64,000 nt of DNA from Larix kaempferi (taxonomy: Eukaryota > Streptophyta > Pinopsida > Pinales > Pinaceae), in contig BSBM01000186.1 in assembly GCA_027924585.1 (NCBI GenBank), positions 1,612,001 to 1,676,000 of the forward strand, read 5' to 3'. Below, in pieces: positions 11,330-23,378 of the stretch; the stretch's first letter is position 1; each line of letters opens with the position of its first letter. Under the pieces are notes generated by a model, which was not told the DNA's origin, ran no database searches, and saw nothing but the letters and a program-made list of their open reading frames with translations. The translations under genes were made by a program, and so were the position numbers.

Positions 11330-12900
11330 TTACATCATAACTGCGGCGACATTACTTATCTGAGATGCCCGGGAGACTTTATTTTTGATTCGTATAATGA
11401 AATTTCAAATTCCTTTCACATAATGGAATACCATGCGATCTAATATGAACGCTAATTTTGTTTTGACAGGTCTATATTTCGAGATGACGCTCCACGTAAA
11501 GAAGGATTTATTAATGCCACGTAATTTTTGTCTTTTGTGTATTAAAAAAAATTATGTAAATGGAGAGTTGTCCATGTCAATCAGAAAAGCATCCTCACTA
11601 CTCCTCCGCGTTGTATGTAGATGGAGAGTTGTCCATGTCAATCAGAAAAACATCCCGAGTAGCCGTTATGAAAACGGCATTCTTTAATGAAATGGGATCC
11701 AAAGGTGAGTGTACAGTTTGAAATTCAAATTGTTAGGTTAGTTCAAATTTCTTTGAAACTCTTATTATTGTTATTGTTATTGCCTTTAGGATCTAGCAAA
11801 TTTGGAAGTCTCCATGGACGTAGCTACTGTTGGAGAGAGGAGGCTATGGTTTCTGTGCTCGCAGCTCGAGATAGTGCTCTACCCCTGTTTGGCAGATTGG
11901 CAATAAGCGTCTGTTGATCCGCTTCTAACTTTGGTCTTCCTGGGGAGAAGATTCTGAGCTCCCAACGAGGGTTTCCAGAGTTGTTTAGGAGTAGGACGCA
12001 TGTCGCTACTGATATGTGCGACCTCTGGATAGATGCCCCTTGCTTTACTCCAAAAATTCGACATCATGATCGCTTAATGACTCTCACTTCTCAGCTTAGG
12101 AATTTTTCTCTGGAATCCGACTGCACCAACTTCCTTGTTGACACGGAGATTTATCAAACAGTCGTTAACTCTGGAATCCGACTGCACCAACTCCCTCCAG
12201 GTCAGGACATTGATTGCCCTAGTTTTTCTTGCTCTCTTTAGCTAACCCTACAGTCCATTATTGAATTTTTCAAATTTGTGTTAAATTTTTCAGTTGCACG
12301 TAGTTCTTCAGCAAATGGCATTCGTCTCGCTTGAATTAGATCGTGTTCGCCCTTATTTTCGTGGGATTTCTTTGGGTGTTGATTTGAACTTTTTCTTTTT
12401 TTTTTAGCCGTGGTATTCCTCATGAGATTGCCCTGTGTTATGAATCACAGCCAACAGAAATGAAATGGAAAAAATGATCGGTAGATGTTCTTCTGTGGAC
12501 GATGGACACCCGACCATTGGTAGCGTGGATTTCTGTCACTTATTTCAGAAGCTCCGGCAGAGATCATATAATGTCTACCAGTGGAGGAGGAGGTTTGCTT
12601 GCAGACTGAAGTGAGACCCATTCCACCCCACATTCAAACTGATTGCGGTCACGGAAGAGAAGCTTGGATGGTCTACTTCCCTCACACTTGCACGCTGATT
12701 GGGTTTCATCAATGAAAATTCAACTCTATGCAAGAAAGAAGCTTGATCATAGAGCAAGTAGTCCACTGGACAACTTCTCTGTGGACAACCTGTTATCATT
12801 ATTGCCTTTCAGATTCATATTTGTTGTTATATTGTTTGAAAAAACCCGTTAATGGATTTCATATATGTTATTTGCTTTATTGATTTTGTGCAGTGATTAA
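11330..12900. other. GC-richer island with two short direct-repeat pairs, unassigned
   Basis: Base composition changes clearly from the AT-rich flanks. Two direct-repeat pairs are visible: about 34 bp starting at 11,560 and 11,631 (core TGGAGAGTTGTCCATGTCAA), and about 23 bp starting at 12,109 and 12,170 (core CTGGAATCCGACTGCACC). Only short ORFs exist on either strand (for example 11,433-11,687 and 11,981-12,241), and none has a motif I know. It could be the remnant of a host promoter or exon, a non-coding RNA gene, or an old transposon piece. I cannot choose between these. Confidence 0.4.
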
Positions 12901-13859
12901 TCGGTATTCGTCCAATATGTTTGAGAAGTACTGCACAACGTGTGCCATTTTTTCATATGGTTGGCCGATCATACGAAAGGGACTTGACTCGATTTCATGT
13001 TGGATGATGGACACTTAAAGGCAGGTATATTTAATATGATTTGCTTTAATGAAAGGAAGGAAAGAAGAAGTAGATTAAATTAATAGATTATTTTGTTCTG
13101 ATTATTTTGATAGCTTTATTTTAAAAATATATTTTACATAACTCTGTACAAGAAAACACATAAAAGAAATGCATTAGATTATTTGCTATAAATACTTTTA
13201 AAGTGCGTTTTTAATGGAAATCTTATATCTATTAAGTCCGTTATGATGGAAGTTGAGAAGGAATATTAAATCTAATTAGCTCTCTTCACATAATTGGGTT
13301 TAATATCAAAGCCTACCTACCACTGAGCCTCACCAATAGAGGCTCATATCTTCTCATTTTTATAATTACATAGAACTAACATTGGGAGGATATTGAATTT
13401 TCAAAGAAAATCCATTGAGGAGGGAAGAATTGTTATGTTGCCTAAACAAATTGTTGTAAGAAAAACGGAGCAATGGACAAGGTGAATCCCTTGTGGCCAG
13501 TATTTATTTGAGCTTTCCTGCCCACTGTGGCCAGTACGTTTTCCCACTGTTGTGTCTTGTTCGCTAGTTCATTGCCTGAGGTCGAGCTGCCTTTCAGCTG
13601 TGCAATCGTGTGTTGCGTTACGCCATGCCAAGCATTCTGAATCTGCCTTACTGGCATTCTCTTCTCTATGTCTTGACTTTATTAAATGAAAAAGCAAATG
13701 AATGACAATATTTTTTTACTCAACATTGTGATTTACATAAATTTTTATTTCTGATTTTCATAAATTTTTATTTCTATCTGTGTGTAGAATTAAATTATTT
13801 ATTTAAATATATTTTTACTGGATGTAAAAATTTTTGTGATAATACCTGTTATCTGGCAT
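12901..13859. other. Intergenic stretch, no gene assigned
   Basis: Mixed-composition sequence. A 71-codon minus-strand ORF (13,442-13,657) has no recognisable motif and no visible partner exon, so I do not call it a gene. Confidence 0.5.
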
Positions 13860-13993
13860 TTTGTCAATACTATTCCTGTAGCAGTGTTCACATTTTGTCT
13901 TTTTTATTCTGTCTAAATATATCACATTGTCAATACTATTCCTGTAGTAGTGTTCACATTTTGTATCTCTTTTATTCTATCTAAATATATCAC
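13860..13993. repeat. Two-copy tandem repeat, about 66 bp unit
   Basis: TTGTCAATACTATTCCTGTA begins both units (13,861 and 13,927), and each ends in a similar TCTAAATATATCACA stretch. A simple local duplication. Confidence 0.85.
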
Positions 13994-14499
13994 AGATTCT
14001 TTAACTATTTGTTTAAATTTTTATAGGCTTATTTTGCACACTTCTACACTTTTTTTCATTCATATTTTTAGATAAAGAAAATCTTATGATATTCTTTAAA
14101 ATATTTAATTCAATTTTATTTTATAAAAATATTTTAATTTTAGGAAAATCCTATGATATTCTGTAAAATATTTTTATTTTATATATATATATATGGGTTG
14201 GTAGTAGATAATCCTCTTCAATATAAAACACTACGATTTTAGGATCCTTATACATTAAGTACATTTCAAACCAAAAATATAGGGTCACGCACCTATTTTA
14301 TTTTTTAAACAATTTTCTAGTTTATTATTTTGTAGTTAATTTAGGCTTCTTTGTCTTGTAATATGATCTATCCATTTTTTAACTAACACTTTATTTTTTA
14401 TCCTTTTTAACTTTTATTAAATTATTCCAAATGCTAAATGTAGAAATGAATAATTAAAGATTAATTTTCGCATACCTTTTATTCTATGATTTTGTCTTT

Positions 14500-14790
14500 T
14501 TTAGGTTAGACACGAAACAGAATAATGATTAGAATGCGAGTAGTGTTATTGTTTTAATTTTTATTTAAAAATATATTTTATTCGAGAACTTAGTTATCTT
14601 GAAATCTCTCTTTATTATATTATTAGAATTTATTTAGTTTTTGTTTTTTAAGTTAGATATATGATGAGAAATAGAGTGATGATTAGAATGAGAATAGTAT
14701 TATTTTTTCTAATTTTTTTTTTTTTTGAAAGAATTAATTCTCTTGAAATCTCTTTATTATATTCTTGGAATTTATTTAGTTGATGGATAT
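14500..14790. repeat. Diverged tandem duplication, about 145 bp unit
   Basis: The second half repeats the first in order with substitutions and indels: the AATGATTAGAATG block, a T-rich run, CTTGAAATCTCT, then GAATTTATTTAGTT. No coding potential. Confidence 0.65.
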
Positions 14791-15009
14791 CGTTAGTCAA
14801 TTATTATTTATGGATTTAATATTTAAAACAATGGATTGTAAAATATAAATATATAGTTTTTTAATATATGCTTTAATGAAAATATTACTAATAGATGCAC
14901 ATGTAAAGTATATTAAAATTGTGAGGAGTATATTATTTTTCTTTCTTTCTTATAGTGTTATTTATTTATATTATTATAATATAGTACTTTGATATATTTT
15001 TATTGCGAT

Positions 15010-17055
15010 GGATCTTATAGAGGGTTGCACAAGAGAGAGTTCAAAGGAAGGGAAGAAGCATTGAAGAGGAAGGTAAGGGTATCTGAGGGAGTTTGGCAAC
15101 GGTAAAGGAGGAGAACATGGGGAGAGGAAGGGAACAAAGGAATACATACAAACATATGAAGATGGTGGGTTATAGAAGGAGTAGGTAGGGATGTGAGAAA
15201 AATAAAAAAAAAGATAGGAAGGACAATAAGGAACGGAGGATGACAGACAATTGAAGGATAGAGGATGCATGAGGTGTAGGAAAAGGTGGAGGAGTGCAAG
15301 AGGGTACAAGGGCCATGGGTAGAGAGGATAAAATGAAGGAAGAAGGAGGGGAAGGGGGAGAGGGAGTAGGAGGAGGAGGAGGGATTCGAGGGGGAGGAAT
15401 CAAAGGGGAGGCAAAGGGATGGAGAAGAGAGGACGAGGAGGAGGGGCGATGGGAGGGGGAGGAGGGATTCGGGGGGGAGGAAGCGAAGGGGAGGAAAAGG
15501 GATGGAGAGGAGAGGATGAGGAGGAGGGGCGATTGGAGGGGGAGCGGGAGGGGAGGGGGAGTGGGAGGAGGAGCATGGGGGAAGGGGAGGGAAAGGAATA
15601 TGAGTAGGGGAGGAGTAGGGGGGAAGGGGATAAGGGGAGGGGGAGAGAGGGAGTAGGGGGATGGGTATGACGAGGAGGAGGAGGAAGGGGGAGGGGAGAG
15701 GAGGAGTACGGGGGAGATGTGTGGGAGAGGGGGAGAGAGGGGGAGGGGATAGGGGGAGTAGGGGGGATGGGGATGGGGAAAGGGGGAGAGGGGGAATAGG
15801 GGGCAGGGGGATGGGGATAGGGGGATGAGGGGGAGGGTGGAGGGGAGAGGGGGAGGGGGAGTAGGGGGGAGGGGGATGGCGACAAGGGTAGTAGCAGGAG
15901 TAGGGGAGGGGAGAGGGAGAGTACGGCGGAGTGGGATGGGGAGAGGGGTAGTAGGGGAGATTGGAGAGGGGCTGGGGAGAAGCAGTAGGGGGAGTGGGTA
16001 TGAGGAGGGGGGGGGGAGGGGGAGGAGGGGGATGGTTAGAGGGGTATTAGGTCGGAGGGGAGAGAGGGGGAGGGGGAGGGGAGAGAGGAGAGGGGAGAGG
16101 AGAGAGGGGGAGGGGGATTAGGGAAGAGTGGGGGAGAGAAGAGGAGTAGGAGGGAGGGTAATAGGGTTGAGGGGGAGCAGGGGGATGGGATAGGGGGAGT
16201 AGGGGGAAGGGGTATGGGGAGAGGGGTTGTAGGGTGAAGGGTATGAGGAGGATGGGGAGGGTTATGAGAGAGGGGTAGTATGGGGGACGGGAATGGGAGA
16301 TGGTTGGGTGTGAGGAGGGGCATATTGGAGGGGAGGGAAGGGGGATATAGAGAGGAGGGAGGGTGAGGGGAGTAGAAGGGCAGTGGAGGAGGAGGAGGGG
16401 GGGGAAAGGGAGGAGGAGGAGGAGGGTGGGTGGGAGGTAGGGGAGGGGAAGAGGTGGAGGAAGAGGGGAGCGGACTGGAGGGGAGAGGGAGAGGGAGAGG
16501 AGAGGGAGAGGAGAGGGGATGGGAGGTGGGGTGGAGGGGAAAGGTGAGGGAGATGGAGAGGGGGAGGAGTAGAAGGATAGGTGGGGAGGTAGGGGAGCAG
16601 AGGGGAGAGGGAGATGGGATGGGATGGGAGGAGGTGGGGAGGAGGGGAGAGGCATGGGAGATGGAGTTGGGGAGGAGTAGGAGGAGTGGGAGAGGAGGAG
16701 TGGGGGGAGGAGGGGTAAGGGATGGGAGGTGGGGATGGGGAGGATGATAGGGAGATGAGGAAGAGGAGGAGGGGAGAGGAGTGGGTGGGGGACGAGAGTG
16801 GGGGACGAGGGGGAGAGTGGATGGGGAGAGTGGAGATACGAGGGGAGGGGAGAGGGAGATGGGAGGGGAGGGGAGAGGTGAGGGAGATGGAGAGGGGGAG
16901 GGGGAAGAGAAGGATGAGGAGGGAGGGAGGAGGAGAGGGAGAGGTGGAGGAGGATGAGGGGATGGGGAGAGGAGGGAGTGGGTTTGGGGGGCCAGTGGGG
17001 GAGGAGGGGGATGGTGGGGGGTAAGGGGAGGTGGGTAGGGGGAGAGGAGGTGTTG
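15010..17055 (+). repeat. About 2-kb polypurine, G-run-rich low-complexity tract
   Basis: The plus strand is almost all G and A. The core (about 15,290-17,050) is irregular GGGGAGG, GGGGGAGGG and GGAGGAGG units with very few pyrimidines; 15,010-15,290 is purine-rich but more mixed. Runs of four or more G recur every few bases, so G-quadruplexes on the plus strand and triplex (H-DNA) structures are expected. The long Pro/Ser-rich or Gly/Glu/Arg-rich reading frames on both strands (up to 447 codons on the minus strand) follow from composition and are not genes. There is no clean repeat period, so it resembles an expanded purine microsatellite. Confidence 0.9.
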
Positions 17056-17059
17056 GGCT

Positions 17060-18330
17060 TGGCCCAAGTGGGGCATTTTTGTGTAAGTCTAATTTTGAAA
17101 CTGTGGAGCTGAGCACAGTTAACGTGAATGATTTTCGGAGAAGTAGGTGTTGGGATGTTGTGAAGATGTGTGCAACACAGCATTAGAAGAGCTACGAGCT
17201 TCAATGTTGCGAGGAGTACAACGCTACAATGTGTCCAGTCTATGGAGATCCGACAAAATAGAGTGTTGGATGGAAGATGGCACATATTCCGATTAGACCA
17301 TCGGTGGTCTATTTTTGGTAAAGATGCTCTAGGAGTACCGAGCGGTGGGTAGGAGCAAAGCAGAAGGAATGCAACTGGTTGTACATTCAAAGAACCACTA
17401 CCTGAACCAGTCGCACAAGATTGTTAGAGGAAGAACGAATCGATGAAAGGGACCTGTTGGCGTGCGCATGACAGGGATGTTGATGGAGACGTGAAGCATG
17501 CGTGGAAGACAACCATGATGGAAGATTCGCTACTAGAAGCCAGCAAGTCCAGTTAAGCTGAAAACCACAACAGTTTTGTAAACCTAAGGGTTTTTGCCTT
17601 CAAATTGTAAAGACATGACCTACGGGCATGATCTATAAATAAGGCATAGTTTGTATGGGAAAAGGTTGTTGAATCTCTCATTTTGTACAATCGCCATTGT
17701 TATTGGTTGAATAGATCACTGTTGAGAGACATTTTGTAAAGGCTATGCAAGCTATGTGCGCAGAGACCTATTGAAAGAGAAGAGAGTCTGCAGCTGAGTG
17801 CATAGGCAAAGACCTGTTGTACCCTTCCAAAATACTAATACAACAACAATTCTTGTGGACATAGCCTCCATCCGGGTGGTGAACCACGTTAAATCCTGTG
17901 TAGTGTGATTGTTTATGTTTGCACTTGTCTGTTTGCTTACAATGAATATTTGAATTCTCAGTTATCAGTTGTTATGCAAATGCTTTTATATGTATTCACC
18001 ATAGGAGAATGATGGGAATAATATGTTAAGTGTTGCATGAATGGATGAATGACGAACGTGTAGTATTCTAAGTCTGCGAAAATATCAGTTCGTTGAATAA
18101 TTGCATGTGCATGTAGAGTTCGGGTTGTATGACTCTTTTGACGCACATCACTGGAAGTGTGCAGCATTGTGTGTCTCATCTGGTTGCATCAATTTAACGC
18201 TAAATAACCTAAGGCAGTAAATGAATGAATAGGTGTTAAGTGAAGTCTTCATTATCGGTTAAGTTTGTGAAGGAACCGTATAAGTCAGTTGTGTTGTCCT
18301 ATCAAGTAAACTCTACTCGAACAGCATAGT
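17060..18330 (+). mobile_element. 5' LTR and leader of a decayed Ty3/gypsy-type element (boundaries unresolved)
   Basis: Non-coding sequence upstream of a Gag frame with LTR-like features: a TATA box (TATAAATA, 17,634-17,641), then a plausible transcription-start and poly-A region over the next few hundred bases. Candidate TG starts include TGTTGGGATGTT near 17,148. I found no clear primer-binding site and no second LTR in the window, so neither end is fixed. The element loses its 3' part near 21,420. Confidence 0.5.
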
Positions 18331-18489
18331 CCATGGATGTGTTGGGTGCGCAAGTGCATTAGCTTGTAGAAGTGTTAACCGCAATGAACACTATCATCGC
18401 ACAGTCTTCAGTCCATAGCGCGAGCTCCGCAGTATTCTGTTAAAGAACTCATGACATCGCTATGGATGGCTGATTCTGCAACACCCCCA

Positions 18490-19152
18490 TAGCTTTGCCT
18501 CAGGTGATACCTCAGCCTATTCGCAGGTTGTTTCCAAAAGTGCTGGTGAAAAGGGGTTTTGTTGGTTAAGTTAAACCGTGGAGAACCTGAGTCTACATTG
18601 GAAACCTATAGATCAATATATTAATGCTACAAATGGTTTTGTTGCCACGCTAAGAATCCATGATGAGTTGAAGCCGTGATGTGTGACAAAGAAGAAGCTT
18701 CATTGGGCATTCACGTTTGGCATGCAGACAAGAAAGAAATCTGGGCTTGGCGTTACAAGACAGAGAGAAACTTCGCAAGGAAAGAAAATAGACACCCACA
18801 TATCTCTGACATTTAGTGGTTGAACAAATACCTATGGATAGACATTCATGAAATATTTTGGGAAACTTTTTGAAACAAGCTACACGAGTGGTTTTCAAGG
18901 CTCGCAGAGTGCCGAAACTGTACACCATGAGACTTACCAACCAAGTGGACACTAGAGCTTATTGAAAGGCTTAAAGCAGTAGATAGTCCATTCACAAGAG
19001 CAGTCGACTTCTGGGTTGACAGTACACTACAGAGCTTTGTGATGGAGTTTGTTGTGGACATGCTAAAGTCCTACAGCGCAGCCGAAAGAGAGTATTTCAA
19101 GCGTTTCAGAGGTAAGTACCTGGAAACCATCAGTTTATACATTAAAATGATT
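18490..19152 (+). pseudogene. Decayed coding region upstream of Gag in the gypsy-type element
   Basis: Between the leader and the recognisable Gag lies a stretch that reads as protein through frame changes and TAG/TGA stops. About 18,500-18,570 includes PQVIPQPIRRLFPKVLVKRG; about 18,679-19,150 includes ADKKEIWAWRYKTERNFARK and MEFVVDMLKSYSAAEREYFK. The frame then passes into Gag by a one-base shift in a T7 run near 19,168. I do not recognise the domain. Its position suggests the N-terminal part of a long Gag. The call rests on amino-acid texture and continuity, not on a known motif. Confidence 0.45.
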
Positions 19153-21397
19153 TTAGCCGAGAAAGGTTTTTTTAGAATGCAGTGAAAGTTCTGAATCTGT
19201 AATGGTCAATAGCATTTATAGTGAGTCTGACGAAGAGACACATAATCTAAGAAGTGGGAAAATATATAAATATGCACCTAAGAAGAATTCTAGTGGATCT
19301 GGACTCCATGTAGACATTGATTCAAAAGACAAACCTAATAGCCAAACCGCACCTCTATCGTCCACCTGTCAGCCTATTACGCCATAGAATCCACCGGTTG
19401 GGAACACCGCGCCTCCCATTGCACAAAATCAACCAGTTCAGAACCCCACAGTTGTGAATATCCTTAGCACTCAGAACATTTAGCATAGTACCACGTTTAT
19501 CTGTGTCGTGTAGAACACTACGCAGAACCCTCCACCACCTAGAAGAAGCATGACTAAGGATATTAAGTTGTCGATGTTCAAAGGAACGGGTCTAGAGAAC
19601 CCTGATTAGTACTGATTTCTATGTGAAGCCATATGGAGTGTTAAACAAGTCCAGGATGACGTTGTGAAGCAAGCGCAACTCATAACCACTTTTAGAGACA
19701 GAGCCTTGCATTGGTTCATGAAATATTTGCAGGGACAAAATATAACCCTGGTAGAAATCAAGGCTGCACTCTTAGCAGAATTTAAGAAGCCCAAATCAGA
19801 ATCATAGTGTATAACAGAGTTGAAAGAGATCAAACAGAAACCTAATGAGATAGTTTGGGAGTTTGATCAGAAGTTTAAGACACTATTGGACCAAGTAAGC
19901 TTTGTTATTATGCCAAAACAACATAAGGAATGGTTTGTAGCTGTGTTGTTGCCCCATATCAGACAACCATCGATGCAGCAAAAGGTGGCTTCACAGGTAG
20001 AAGGCTTAGAGATCGCGATGAAGTTAGAAGCTTCATCGATTGGAGAAACTAGCACTGGAATGTCTCAAATTCAGAACGAGTTGGCTACCTTGACACTCCA
20101 GCTACAAGATATCAAGAAAGGAAAACAAGAGAGACAAGAAGTTTGGTGTATAGGTTGTAAGGGAGAAGGACACACTAAGGATCATTGTCCGTTATTTCAA
20201 GACTTCCTTAACATGGGCATACAAAACCCACTAAATCCGAACTCAGGGCCATGGTGTGAAATTTGCAGAACTAGAGGACACCATCCATAGGACTGCTACC
20301 TAATTTAGAAATATGTAAGAACACTTAGAAACCTATACTGCAATTTATGTAAATCAGTCGGCCATGATGAGTCCAACTGCCGTGCATATGAGCTCATGTT
20401 AGAAAGAAAGAAAGATATTGAGCATATGTATGGAGGAGTATACAGAGTGTAGGAAGAGACTCCGTAGAAGCAAGAGAATGCACAACATGATCAGGGAGGA
20501 TACAAAGGTCGTGGAGGATACCGCGGGAGAGGAAGGAAATTTGTTGTCCCAGCGCAAGGAAGAGGCCAAGGTCAAGTAATCTGTTACAACTGTGGACAGC
20601 TAGGTCATGTATCTAGAGATTGCACTAACCCATGCACTACATGTAGTTATTGTAAATCATTCGATCATGTTATTGAAGACTTCCCAGTGTTAGAGGTAGA
20701 AATGAAGAAACGAAAATGGCAAGATGCGCCGAACCCAAACATCTAGTTAATCCCATCATAGAGGAGGCCTATGGATCCAAGTGTCAATGTAGTGATGTGG
20801 AGTGGTGCTATGACAAGGAGAGACAGAGGAGCAAAAGCTTCGACATCTGGAGACTTTAACACTAAGCAGACCCCTCTTGAAATGATATGGATAAGGAAAG
20901 CCACTGGGAAAGCACTTGATTTCAACTTGGAGAAAAATAGAGAAGCCTTTGAAGAAGCACGGGATATCATGAACGAATTAGCAGCCAAGTTGCCAAGAAT
21001 CTCGCTGCGCAGCGAAATACCGCATATAGAAGATACGCCAGCCACTTATGACAAGACGAGCATCGCAACAGAGACATGCACATCTGTTGCGCACTTCCTA
21101 TGGTGTTGCATGAAGTTTCTAAAGAGCGTTGATGCTATAGCGGAGTTGAAAAAATTGTTAAATCAATATGAACCACAGAGCGAGATGGAAACTACCGATA
21201 GCGCAGTTCACCAGATCAAGAAACACAAAAGATCAGGAAGAGAAATGAGACTCAGTGCACAGATAGGAGACTATGAAATGGATGAGATCATCCTTGATAT
21301 GAGATCTGAAATAAATGTCTTAACCAAACATACATGGCAGCAGATGGGGAGACCAAAGTTGTTAAGGTCACCTATCCAGTTGACAATGGCTAATTAG
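19153..21397 (+). pseudogene. Ty3/gypsy-type Gag with multiple zinc knuckles and truncated protease
   Basis: A single reading frame broken by about ten stops, mostly TAG or TGA. A capsid region like retrotransposon gag lies at about 19,560-20,090 (ALHWFMKYLQGQNITLVEIK; KQKPNEIVWEFDQKFKTLL). Five zinc-knuckle-like motifs follow: CIGCKGEGHTKDHC (20,147), CEICRTRGHHP-stop-DC (20,261), CNLCKSVGHDESNC (20,339), CYNCGQLGHVSRDC (20,584), and a last one in which Phe replaces the final Cys. The C-terminus (about 21,255-21,397) resembles the start of a retropepsin (ILDMRSEINVLTKHTWQQMG), with DMRS where D-S/T-G or D-x-GS is usual. Coding then stops; RT and integrase are absent. The nucleocapsid would bind genomic RNA. 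Confidence 0.8.
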
Positions 21398-21593
21398 GAG
21401 CACGAGGTCTTCACTAGGGGGGCAATATTATACCACGTTCATTCATATTGGGGGTATTAATTAAAAATGAAAACCATAACATTATATTGCCTATATATTT
21501 AGGGTGGTTAGGGTTATTTTATTTATTTATGCAATATACAATATGTTGGGATATATATTATAGTGACTTGCTGCCTAATTTATGCCGAAATTA
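21398..21593. other. Junction after the truncated gypsy-type element
   Basis: Non-coding AT-rich sequence between the end of the protease fragment and the minisatellite. No LTR end is visible at the break. Confidence 0.5.
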
Positions 21594-22240
21594 CTATGTG
21601 AGAGTGTGGTGAGAGTTCCCTCGAAATTGTTGTGTGAGAGTTGCACGGAAAGGAAATTGTGTCGCAGCAGCTGGGTTTTGTGGTGAATGGACATTGCAGT
21701 GAGAGTTGCAGGTTAAGGAAATCTTGTCCGCTGAAATTGCTGTGTGAGAGTTGCAGGGAAAGGAAATCACGTCACAACAGCTGAGTTTTGTGGTGAATGG
21801 ACATTGCAGTGAGAGTTGCAGGTTAAGGAAATACCCTTGCTGCAACTTGTGGGTTTTGTGGTGAATGGTGGTGAAGCCCCTGTGTGAAGAGGCAAAGGCT
21901 TGCAGGGAAGCCAGGGTTTTGTGGGTTTTGTGGTGAAGCCCCTGTGTGGAAATCGCATCACAGCAACTTGTGGGTTTTGTGGTGAAGCCTCTGTGTAAAG
22001 AGGCAAAGTCTTGCAGGGAAGCCAGGGTTTCATGGGTTTTGTGGTGAAGTGTGGGTGCCCTGTGTGGAAATCGCATAGTAGCAGCTTGTGATTTTTGTGT
22101 TGAAGCCCTTGTGTGAAGAAGAAAAGCCTTGCAAGGAAGCCAAGGTTTCGTGGGTTTTGTGGTGAAGCGTTGGTGAATCCCTCATGTGGAAATCGCGTCA
22201 CGGCGTGTGGGTTTTGTGGTGAAGCCCCTGTGTGAAGATA
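21594..22240. repeat. Minisatellite of two interleaved unit types
   Basis: Two copies of a unit of about 112 bp (core GTGAATGGACATTGCAGTGA) are followed by three to four copies of a different unit of 110-130 bp (core GGTTTTGTGGTGAAGCCCCT). Both share TGGGTTTTGTGGTGAA. Copies differ by point changes and small indels. The minus-strand ORFs across it are products of the repetition. Confidence 0.85.
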
Positions 22241-23378
22241 TTATATCTGTTTATAGGGTATCATAAATTAATTCTTTGCATTGCTCATTTGTTTCTTTTC
22301 CTAAAATGCTTTTGGGAATTTGTTACATGCGAGGGATAAGTTCACCTTCATATATCTTATTCATAATTTATTACAACGAAGGGTTTTCAAGGTATACACA
22401 TTCGTTAGAGCTGTCAACTCTTAATTTATTTACAGTCATTCTAGTTTAGACACTGATAACATTCAAATGTTGCTTGTATAGATATCCCTAATTGGGTGAA
22501 TTTGGAAACTTCCATCATTTCTTGGAGACGCTTATCATGTATGTTCATAAGTCGCGATCTTGTGACAAAAGTTTGACCATGATTTCTGGTATGTTCATAA
22601 TTTGACCATGAATCTCCCTACCCCATTGAAGGAAATTAGAAGTTTGATATCTCTTTATTCTTCTCTAAGAGAGGATTCCAATGCCTTGGATTCTTCCACC
22701 TTTTTCTATGCCTATATAAAGTTGTTGTTTTTGTAGTTTTATGCACTTTCAATGTGTAGAGCTTATTCCTGAGCCTACTTGGATGAATTTTGGTGTTCAA
22801 CCATGGACAACCTTGGACCATAAATATTCTTAGATGCATTCTCCTTTGAGAAATATCTCTAATGATTGTAAGATAGAAAGAATTAAACAGTTGAGATGTC
22901 TCATGCATGGAGAGTCGCGGTCAAATTTTTGCATGGAGAAAACTAGTCATTTTTAAATGAAATCATTTTCCTTCATTGATACACATCACATTCATAACAT
23001 GGATATGACAAGAAACTAGCTGCTCAAAGCTTTCATTAATGATCAAGAAGAATATTACATTGAATGGAATAACTTGTGAATTTATAGAGGAGTACAATAG
23101 CATAGGACTTCAAGTTTGATCAACATATGCCTTTCCTTGGTGGTCTTTGATCTTGCAGTCTTGAGAAAATTTTCTCTCAAAGTATGCTTGATAATTTTGA
23201 AAGAGTTCAAATCATTCTTTTATAGTTTCCCTTTTCTCTTAATTGCTTCTTGAAACCACCTTTCACTTTATTGGCTGCCCAAAACTACCCAAAATCAATA
23301 CTTTAAACCATAATCCAACCCTTTTAATTTAATTTTGTTGTGAGGTTAAGGTTGAGGCTTTCCCTTGGGTTGGAAAAA
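22241..23378. other. No gene recognised
   Basis: Mixed-composition sequence. A 90-codon minus-strand ORF at 22,636-22,908 has no recognisable motif. This may be the 3' flank of the minus-strand coiled-coil pseudogene. Confidence 0.5.

Noticed and set aside
15294-17390. Long reading frames on both strands, up to 447 codons
   Set aside because: They are Pro/Ser/Leu-rich or Gly/Glu/Arg-rich products of a polypurine tract, present in several frames at once, with no motif or regular codon use.
22636-22908. Minus-strand 90-codon ORF
   Set aside because: No motif, no neighbours in frame, composition like the surrounding non-coding DNA.
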